This document shows positions 1 to 4,906 of a DNA stretch of 8,207 nt, piece by piece. The notes beneath the pieces were generated by a model. That model worked only from the letters and a program-made list of their open reading frames with translations. It ran no database searches and had not been told where the DNA came from. Source of the stretch: Propionivibrio sp. (GTDB lineage Bacteria > Pseudomonadota > Gammaproteobacteria > Burkholderiales > Rhodocyclaceae). Location of the stretch: NCBI GenBank assembly GCA_003249625.1, contig QKII01000306.1:1-8207 (forward strand), written 5' to 3'. The translations under genes and the position numbers were made by a program. How positions within the stretch are numbered: the first letter of the stretch is position 1; each line of letters starts with the position of its first letter.

Positions 1-1
1 C

Positions 2-289
2 TGCGCAGCCTCGCTGCAACGCTACGAGCGCCGCCTTGCGAAGGCTCTTTCACAAATCATCAACGTTCTCGACCCCGAAGTCATCGTACTCGGCGGAGGC
101 CTGTCGAATCTCGAGCGGCTGTACACAAACGTTCCCGCACGCTGGGGAGCAACCATCTTTTCTGACGTGGTGAGAACCCGACTGGTACGCAACATGCACG
201 GAGACTCTTCCGGAGTGCGCGGCGCGGCATGGTTGTGGAACAGCAACGACCACCGAAACACAGCACACCACCGCACCGGCACAAACTGA
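2..289 (+). CDS. ROK-family sugar kinase (fructokinase/Mak-like), C-terminal part
   Basis: The frame is open from the window edge and gives 95 codons before TGA at 287-289; the 5' end lies outside the window. Visible features are a helix (YERRLAKALSQIINVLDP), the strand and glycine turn EVIVLGGGLSN, and the terminal motif HGDSSGVRGAAWLW. From memory these closely match the C-terminus of ROK kinases of the fructokinase (Mak) type, which phosphorylate a hexose with ATP in the cytosol. The ROK zinc-binding cysteines and the N-terminal ATP-binding motif would lie upstream and cannot be checked, so substrate (fructose, glucose, N-acetyl sugar) is not settled. About 18 residues after the conserved WLW (rich in His, Asn and Thr) look like a lineage-specific tail. 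The MFS gene follows 25 bases downstream on the same strand, suggesting a shared transcript and possibly a sugar uptake/phosphorylation pair. Confidence 0.88.
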   Translation, partial: CAASLQRYERRLAKALSQIINVLDPEVIVLGGGLSNLERLYTNVPARWGATIFSDVVRTRLVRNMHGDSSGVRGAAWLWNSNDHRNTAHHRTGTN

Positions 290-314
290 CCGTCCTCTCG
301 CACCACGATACGCC

Positions 315-1523
315 ATGCATCTGATCCGACTCTTTCTTCCGTTCGCCAGCGGCTACTTCCTCTCCTACCTGTTTCGCACGGTCAATGCCGTCGTCGGCCC
401 TATTCTCAGCAGGGAGCTAGAGCTCGGCCCCGCCGACCTTGGAATGCTGACGAGTGCCTATTTCATCGCCTTCGGTGCCGTACAGCTCCCGCTCGGCCTC
501 GCACTTGACCGCTTCGGTCCCCGGCGCGTCGAAGCCGCCTTGCTGCTGATCGCCGCCTCCGGTGCCGCCGTGTTCGCCGGCGGCGAGACGATAGGCGCCC
601 TCGCCATCGGGCGCGGGCTGATTGGCCTCGGCGTTTCCGCCTGCCTGATGGCCGCCTTCAAATCGTTCGCACAGTGGTTCCCTCTCGAACGGCAAGCCTC
701 ACTCACCGGCTGGATCATGACCTCGGGTACGCTCGGCGCACTCGTTGCCTCGGCGCCGCTCGACGCCATCCTGCACTTCGCCACCTGGCGCCAGGTTTTC
801 GCCGGCCTCGCGGTGATCACCGCCGGCGTATCGATCTGGATATTCCTGCGCGTGCCAGACAAACCCGCTACAGCCCCCGCACAGACACTCTCCGAACTGC
901 TTGACGGCATCCGCCACGTGCTGGTCAGCCGCCACTTCTGGCGCTTCGCCTCGATCGCCTTCGCCCAGATTGGCGGTTTCATGGCGGTGCAGAGCCTGTG
1001 GTGCAGCGCGTGGCTGATCCACGTCAACGGCTATTCGCGCTCGGAGGCAGCCAGCCACATTGCTGCCATGAGTGCCGGGATGGTCGTTGCCTACTTCCTG
1101 ATCGGCCTGCTGTCCGCCCGACTTACACGGAAGGGTATCGGCACTACCACGCTACTGGGCGGCGGCCTGTCGCTCGCCCTGCTCACCCTGTTCATGATCA
1201 TCGTCCAGGCCACTGACCATCATTACCTGCTTTGGATCGCCTATGGGACGTTCTCCAGCACCGGCACCCTGAACTATGCCGCCACCGCTGCGGGGTTTCC
1301 GGTCTCGCTGTCCGGCCGCGCCAACACAATCCTCAACCTGCTCGCCTTCCTCGGCGCCTTCAGCCTGCAATGGGGCATGGGCGCGCTCATCGAGTCGCTG
1401 GAAACAGCGGGACACTCCACCGCCATCGCCCACCGTAACGCGTTCATCGTGCTGTTCGTGGTACAGGCAGCTTCATTGATGTGGTTTTTCTTCAGCGGAC
1501 GACGGCTCAAAGCGGCCCCGTAG
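315..1523 (+). CDS. Major facilitator superfamily transporter, 402 aa
   Basis: This is an inner-membrane transporter of the MFS fold. Its hydrophobic stretches fit about 12 transmembrane helices in two halves, with a more polar central loop around residues 180-205 (PDKPATAPAQ and following). The signature loop between helices 2 and 3 is present at residues 61-73 (GLALDRFGPRRVE), a good match to MFS motif A. Length is normal for the family. The first helix begins almost at the chosen methionine, so the N-terminus is complete although no clear Shine-Dalgarno sequence precedes it. Translation may depend on the kinase gene ending 25 bases upstream. The sequence gives no reliable substrate; a sugar is suggested only by the kinase neighbour. 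The stop codon TAG lies inside the left arm of the hairpin at 1520-1560. Confidence 0.9.
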   Translation: MHLIRLFLPFASGYFLSYLFRTVNAVVGPILSRELELGPADLGMLTSAYFIAFGAVQLPLGLALDRFGPRRVEAALLLIAASGAAVFAGGETIGALAIGRGLIGLGVSACLMAAFKSFAQWFPLERQASLTGWIMTSGTLGALVASAPLDAILHFATWRQVFAGLAVITAGVSIWIFLRVPDKPATAPAQTLSELLDGIRHVLVSRHFWRFASIAFAQIGGFMAVQSLWCSAWLIHVNGYSRSEAASHIAAMSAGMVVAYFLIGLLSARLTRKGIGTTTLLGGGLSLALLTLFMIIVQATDHHYLLWIAYGTFSSTGTLNYAATAAGFPVSLSGRANTILNLLAFLGAFSLQWGMGALIESLETAGHSTAIAHRNAFIVLFVVQAASLMWFFFSGRRLKAAP

Positions 1524-1560
1524 TTTCCGCATGCTTTTCGCATTTTTCTGCGGAAACTGC
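1520..1560. terminator. Hairpin at the end of the MFS gene, possible terminator
   Basis: The arms 1520-1531 and 1549-1560 are inverted repeats of 12 pairs with one T-G wobble (core AGTTTCCGCA / TGCGGAAACT) and a 17-base loop. The left arm contains the MFS stop codon. No T-run follows the stem on either strand. However, a run of five T lies inside the loop (1543-1547) after a small nested ATGC/GCAT stem. It may stabilise the 3' end of the mRNA or act as an imperfect terminator; a clean intrinsic terminator is not supported. Confidence 0.45.
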
Positions 1561-1628
1561 AGGTAGAAAAATCCGAATCACCTCCTAAACTGAAACTTCC
1601 GTCACGAAAATCAGAAAAACAGCCAAAG

Positions 1629-1634
1629 AGGAGG
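1629..1634 (+). promoter_or_regulatory. Strong Shine-Dalgarno sequence of the 68-aa gene
   Basis: AGGAGG, followed by two more G, lies six bases before ATG 1641. It is the best ribosome-binding site on the plus strand of this window and the main reason to accept the small gene. The complementary CCTCCT at 1581-1586 in the same leader could pair with it and hide it. Confidence 0.7.
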
Positions 1635-1640
1635 GGTTTC

Positions 1641-1847
1641 ATGGACGACAACGGCAGCCGCAGCACGACCCGCACCCATGACGCGACGCAACATCCGCTC
1701 GGACAAGGCTATGCAGCAGTAAACCAGCACTATCCTGCCAACATTTCAGAAGCGTCGCGCTTCGAATTCGAGCATCTGATGACCTCGATGGGATTCCGCG
1801 CGAGCGGCCTTCTCGACGCCCGTACCGGGCGCCGCAAACCATCCTGA
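1641..1847 (+). CDS. Small protein of unknown function, 68 aa
   Basis: I do not recognise this protein. It is soluble and polar, with no signal peptide or membrane segment. The N-terminal third is rich in Ser, Thr, Asp, His and Gln (residues 1-22). A more ordered-looking part follows (SRFEFEHLMTSMGFRASGLL), and the end is basic (DARTGRRKPS). Support for a real gene is the near-perfect Shine-Dalgarno sequence at the right distance, codons ending mostly in G or C as in the neighbours, and a fit into the gap between the MFS gene and the convergent EF-hand gene, whose stop is only 11 bases away. No convincing promoter was found in 1561-1628, so it may be transcribed through from the MFS gene. It could be a small regulatory or stress protein, but nothing in the sequence shows a function. 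Confidence 0.62.
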   Translation: MDDNGSRSTTRTHDATQHPLGQGYAAVNQHYPANISEASRFEFEHLMTSMGFRASGLLDARTGRRKPS

Positions 1848-1858
1848 CGCGTGCCGCC

Positions 1859-2827
1859 TCATACAGCCAGATCGACCTGCTGCATCGTTCCGACGTTGCC
1901 GTCCTCGCGCAAGTAGACGCCAGTGGCACGAATGTAACCTCGCCGTGCGTTCTCCGAATCCGTAAGGGCGAACGGGGTTTCGGCCGATCCGAGATAAAGT
2001 GCACCGACCTTCATTTCGCCCAATGTTGTGAGAGTGTCGTTGCCCTCCTCACCGCGCCGCCACAGGCAGAGCGAGGAAAATGCCGAATCCGCTTCGTCCA
2101 CCCAGCCGTTGCCGTCATCGTCAAGACAGGCCAAGTCGGCGAAGCTGTCGCCTGAACGTGCTCCGAACAGTTCGCTGCCGTCGTTGATGCGCCCGTCGGC
2201 ATTACGGTCGAAGGCGAGCCAGGCGCTTCCGGGGGCAAGGCCCGGGATCTGTTCCAGGCTCCCGTCGGCATCGAGATCGAAAGCGAAACGCTGTCCTGTC
2301 AGTTCGGCAGCGTTTCCGTCGAAGTTGAGCACCAGCGGGTCGCGCAGTTCGACGCTGCCGGATTGGCGCAACGTGCGCTCGCAGGAATAATCGCGGCACA
2401 TGGCGAGTCCGAGCGTGAAGTCGATGTTCCGGCCGTCTGCCGTACGAACCGAACCGCTGGCTGAATAGCGGGTGGCTTCGTGTTCGCGCAGCGACTCGGT
2501 CAGTTCGCTGTTCCACTCCATGCGCATCGATCGTCTTCCTGCCGAGGTGCCCGCCTCGGGATCAGCCACCGCACCATCGCCAAACAAGGCATCAGGAAGA
2601 CTTGCCGTTGCCTGGCGCGTGCCGGAGATGGCCTCCAGCATCCGGGCAATCAGGTTCTGCAACAACGCGACCAGCCGTAACTGCGCGTCGTCGTTTGCCG
2701 CCTGTTGTGACACCTCTTGCGACACCTCTCCCATCACCACCCGAAAGCTGCGAGTGGCGACGATTTCGCTTTCGTGGACATACTCGTGTGTGGCTGTCAT
2801 CGCCACGCTGGACTGCTCGACGATCAT
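1859..2827 (-). CDS. EF-hand-type calcium-binding protein with RTX-associated domain, 322 aa
   Basis: This is a conserved hypothetical protein, probably calcium-binding. The frame stays open upstream to 3283. The start at 2827 was chosen because AAGGAGG (2833-2839) lies five bases before it and the upstream extension overlaps the SnoaL-like gene. Residues 1-160 are polar and mostly helical, with no signal peptide. After residue 163 comes DPLVLNFDGN, then three acidic loops: DLDADG at 184-189, DRNADGRINDGSELFG at 207-222, and DDDGNGWVDEAD at 236-247, which has oxygen ligands at the EF-hand positions 1, 3, 5, 9 and 12. The pattern D-x-N-x-D-G-x-I-N-D-G-S-E-L-F-G is one I recall from C-terminal regions of large RTX/haemolysin-type proteins. 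Here it occurs without RTX nonapeptide repeats. It is the last gene of a three-gene leftward operon. Calcium binding is inferred from the loops; the biological role is unknown. Confidence 0.82.
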   Translation of the reverse strand: MIVEQSSVAMTATHEYVHESEIVATRSFRVVMGEVSQEVSQQAANDDAQLRLVALLQNLIARMLEAISGTRQATASLPDALFGDGAVADPEAGTSAGRRSMRMEWNSELTESLREHEATRYSASGSVRTADGRNIDFTLGLAMCRDYSCERTLRQSGSVELRDPLVLNFDGNAAELTGQRFAFDLDADGSLEQIPGLAPGSAWLAFDRNADGRINDGSELFGARSGDSFADLACLDDDGNGWVDEADSAFSSLCLWRRGEEGNDTLTTLGEMKVGALYLGSAETPFALTDSENARRGYIRATGVYLREDGNVGTMQQVDLAV

Positions 2828-2837
2828 GTTCGCCTCC

Positions 2838-2867
2838 TTGTGCGTTCCGGGAGACGGAACAACGCAA
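2838..2867 (-). promoter_or_regulatory. Intercistronic hairpin just upstream of the EF-hand gene's ribosome site
   Basis: The perfect arms 2844-2849 and 2855-2860 (GTTCCG / CGGAAC) enclose a five-base loop. Outward, TTG at 2838-2840 can pair with CAA at 2865-2867 with one mismatch and one bulge. The outer arm touches the Shine-Dalgarno sequence at 2833-2839. In the mRNA this could modulate translation of the EF-hand gene or mark a processing site. No T-run follows it on the minus strand, so it is not a standard terminator. Confidence 0.4.
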
Positions 2868-2900
2868 GGGGCGTGCCAAGAAATGGCCTTTCCGACCGAG

Positions 2901-3437
2901 TCAGCGACCGAGATAGGCCAGCACCGGCTCGATCTCCTTGAATGCCGGCGCAAAGGTGCGCACAGCGTCTGCTGACGTCCACGGATAATCGAGGGCCAGC
3001 ATCCAGTCGAGGATCGGCGGCAACCGTGCCGGCGGCAAGGTTTGCATCGACTCGATGGTGATCGCCAGACGTTCGACACGATGCGGCGCCTCCGGCTGGA
3101 ACACCCAGTCGTAGCGACCACAGCCGACGCGCACGTTGCCACTCGCCTTTTCAGACATGCCGACCAGCCAGTCGCAGGCAAAAACTGCCGGAGGCGTCGT
3201 CGCCTCAGCGCTCGGTCGGTCAAGATAGAAGGTGTAGATATTCTCGTAGGTCTGGTTGAAGCGGCGCACCAGCACGTCGGCAATCGTTGCCGCGCCCTGC
3301 GACACGGCAGGGAAAGTGATGCTGTCGGTCTTCACCCGCATTTCCAGGCACGCGTTCGCGGCGAAAACCTGCGGGATCAGGTGCGGCCGGTTTCCATCCT
3401 TCGCGCGAATATAGTCTTGCAGCAGCTCAACGACCAT
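2901..3437 (-). CDS. NTF2/SnoaL-like fold protein, 178 aa
   Basis: This is a small cytosolic protein of the NTF2-like (SnoaL-like) superfamily, judged from the opening helix LLQDYIRAKDGNRPHLIPQVF (residues 5-25). After it come a strand ACLEMRVKTD (29-38), the FP...G...IADVLVRRF helix (42-60), NIYTFYL (66-72) and the strand RVGCGRYDWVF (103-113). Members of this fold are either small-molecule enzymes (isomerases, cyclases, dehydratases) or ligand-binding domains; the sequence does not say which. A C-terminal helical part (LPPILDWMLALDYPW, then a closing helix) goes beyond the minimal fold. The start at 3437 is chosen because GGGAGGT (3444-3450) lies six bases upstream, and a longer start would run deep into the preceding gene. 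Its first 11 bases overlap the end of the HEAT-like gene, so the two are probably translationally coupled. The next gene in the operon starts 73 bases after its stop. Confidence 0.8.
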   Translation of the reverse strand: MVVELLQDYIRAKDGNRPHLIPQVFAANACLEMRVKTDSITFPAVSQGAATIADVLVRRFNQTYENIYTFYLDRPSAEATTPPAVFACDWLVGMSEKASGNVRVGCGRYDWVFQPEAPHRVERLAITIESMQTLPPARLPPILDWMLALDYPWTSADAVRTFAPAFKEIEPVLAYLGR

Positions 3438-3960
3438 AGTGCCACCTCCCTGTTTCGACACCGGCCATGCACTTGCGGATGCGCGCCTTGATCGACGGCG
3501 GTTCGTCGCGCAACCCAGCGTCCAGGATCGCCGAGGACTCTTCGGCAAATCGCGGATGCCGACGTGCCAAGCAGTGGAAACCGTTGTACGCCCAAGCACG
3601 CACGAACTTGTTGTCGTCGGAGAGACAGAGACGAAGAAAACGCTCCACGGCGTCCACCGCGTCATCCGGCACCGGCAGGTAAGGGAGACACTGGAGGATG
3701 TTCAAGCGGCATTCCCAGTTCTCCAGTTTGTCGAATTTCGAATACAGGCTCCGCGCCACGGCATCGGCCTCCGGCACATTGCCACGCGACTCAAGATGCC
3801 GTTTGAGCAGGCGGGTCGCCGCCAGGCGGTAGCGCAGTGCGCCTACCAGTTCGACCAAGGTGGGCGCCAGTTCGGAATCACTCCGGTGTTCATCGTGGAT
3901 GCGACAGAGGGCTTCGACCGATTGCCCATCCCACGCTTCGATTGCTGATTTGAGAGTCAT
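3427..3960 (-). CDS. HEAT/ARM-like helical-repeat protein, 177 aa
   Basis: The protein is almost entirely helical with no membrane segment. Helix pairs can be traced at about residues 32-58, 64-90, 100-130 and 136-165. The conserved-looking stretch KLENWECRLNILQCLPYLPVP (77-97) and the DDNKFVRAWAYNGFHCLA region (115-132) have the look of HEAT or DNA-alkylation-type helical repeats, which usually bind proteins or nucleic acid. I infer a scaffold role; no catalytic motif is visible. The start at 3960 is supported by AAGGAG (3968-3973) seven bases upstream; an upstream methionine at 3996 lacks such a site. It is the first gene of the leftward operon. Its last codons contain the ribosome-binding site of the SnoaL-like gene, whose start lies before this stop codon. 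Confidence 0.78.
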   Translation of the reverse strand: MTLKSAIEAWDGQSVEALCRIHDEHRSDSELAPTLVELVGALRYRLAATRLLKRHLESRGNVPEADAVARSLYSKFDKLENWECRLNILQCLPYLPVPDDAVDAVERFLRLCLSDDNKFVRAWAYNGFHCLARRHPRFAEESSAILDAGLRDEPPSIKARIRKCMAGVETGRWHYGR

Positions 3961-4035
3961 CTCGCTGCTCCTTGCGTGTTCTGCGCCGCGTTTCACGCCT
4001 TCGTTCTGCGTGCGGAAGCGGCGGGTCCAGCCCCG

Positions 4036-4064
4036 ATTATCCGAATCGACGGCATATCCGGCAA
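4036..4064 (-). promoter_or_regulatory. Candidate sigma70 promoter of the leftward three-gene operon
   Basis: Read on the minus strand, TTGCCG (4059-4064) is followed after exactly 17 bases by GATAAT (4036-4041). This matches the -35 box at 4 of 6 and the -10 box at 5 of 6 positions. Transcription would begin near 4029, giving a leader of about 70 bases before the HEAT-like gene. It is a pattern match only. Confidence 0.38.
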
Positions 4065-4085
4065 GCCAGCAACCGGACCGGGGAT

Positions 4086-4091
4086 TACAAT
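4086..4091 (+). promoter_or_regulatory. Candidate -10 element for the TSUP gene
   Basis: TACAAT matches the -10 consensus at five of six positions and lies 28 bases before ATG 4120. It sits inside a short inverted repeat, GGATT-AC-AATCC (4082-4093), which could be an operator. No good -35 box is found 16-18 bases upstream, so an activator or a weak promoter would be needed. It is divergent from the operon promoter at 4036-4064. Confidence 0.28.
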
Positions 4092-4119
4092 CCGCCCTTC
4101 TCCTGCACAGAACACCCCC

Positions 4120-4893
4120 ATGTTTTTTCCGGACTATCCGCTGGCGTTTTTCCCCGTCGCAATCATCGCCATACTTCTGGCCGGCATATCAAAAGGAGGG
4201 TTCGGTGGCGGCGCCGGCGGTCTTTCAGTACCGCTGATGTCAATCATCATCGCGCCGCCGGAAGCTGCGGGGATCATGCTGCCGATTCTGTGCGCGATGG
4301 ACATCTTCGGAATATTCGCCTACCGCGGGCGCTGGTCAACCGAACACCTGCGCGTACTGCTCCCCGGATCGCTGCTGGGCATTACATTGGGCGGGTTCGT
4401 ATTCGGCTTGCTCTCTGCAAACATGATCCGATTGATCGTCGGCATAATCGCGGTCCTGTTTTCACTGAACAAGTGGCTGGATCTGAGCGGCCATCTCGTC
4501 CGTCTGCTATCACTGCGACCGCGCGCACCCGGCAGGCTGTTCGGCGGCGTGTGCGGCTTTTTCGCCGGACTCACCAGTACCCTGGCCCACGCGGGCGGTC
4601 CACCGTTCGCCATCTATATTTACTCGCTGAAGCTGGACAAGACGCTGATCGTTGCAACGTCGGTGGCTTTTTTCGGCCTCGGCAACTACCTGAAGCTGAT
4701 CCCCTACTATTTCCTAGGGCAACTCAACACATCGAATCTGACGACCGCACTGCTGTTCTCGCCGTTGGCGCCACTGGGCGTCTGGCTTGGCATCTGGCTG
4801 CACAAGCGCATTTCGGAGGCGGCATTCTTCCAGGTCAGTTATTTGCTGCTGTTTACCAGCGGCCTGAAGCTGATCTACGATGCCTTGCGCTAA
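4120..4893 (+). CDS. TSUP-family (TauE/SafE, DUF81) membrane permease, 257 aa
   Basis: This is an inner-membrane protein of the sulfite exporter TauE/SafE family. It has the internal duplication typical of TSUP. The first-half motif at 22-41 begins GISKGGFGGGAGG and is mirrored in the second half by the GFFAGLTSTLAHAGGPP motif at 146-162. Around eight hydrophobic helices can be traced, with a basic cytosolic loop between halves (about 125-138, SLRPRAP). Length is normal. Members move sulfite, sulfoacetate, taurine-derived or other organosulfur anions, but many have unknown substrates, and no sulfur-metabolism gene lies nearby to guide this one. The start at 4120 is chosen because the first helix begins a few residues later. 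The frame is open to 3976, but the upstream part is not hydrophobic and overlaps the divergent promoter region. No clear Shine-Dalgarno sequence is present. The gene converges with priA, with 12 bases between stops. Confidence 0.87.
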   Translation: MFFPDYPLAFFPVAIIAILLAGISKGGFGGGAGGLSVPLMSIIIAPPEAAGIMLPILCAMDIFGIFAYRGRWSTEHLRVLLPGSLLGITLGGFVFGLLSANMIRLIVGIIAVLFSLNKWLDLSGHLVRLLSLRPRAPGRLFGGVCGFFAGLTSTLAHAGGPPFAIYIYSLKLDKTLIVATSVAFFGLGNYLKLIPYYFLGQLNTSNLTTALLFSPLAPLGVWLGIWLHKRISEAAFFQVSYLLLFTSGLKLIYDALR

Positions 4894-4906
4894 GCCGCAC
4901 GGGCTT
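4892..4906. terminator. Small hairpin between the convergent TSUP and priA stops
   Basis: AAGCC (4892-4896) and GGCTT (4902-4906) form a five-pair stem with a five-base loop that spans the junction of the two convergent genes. There is no T-run on either side. It could be a weak bidirectional end signal, but a stem this short occurs easily by chance. Confidence 0.2.

Noticed and set aside
458..1027. 189-residue minus-strand frame inside the MFS gene
   Set aside because: It is an antisense shadow without a ribosome site or recognisable domain, while the sense frame is a clear transporter.
2828..3283. Extended start of the EF-hand gene giving 474 residues
   Set aside because: The extension would overlap most of the NTF2-like gene in another frame, and a perfect Shine-Dalgarno site marks the internal start at 2827.
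3976..4119. Upstream start for the TSUP gene giving 305 residues
   Set aside because: The extra 48 residues are not hydrophobic like a TSUP N-terminus, lack a good ribosome site and overlap the divergent promoter region.
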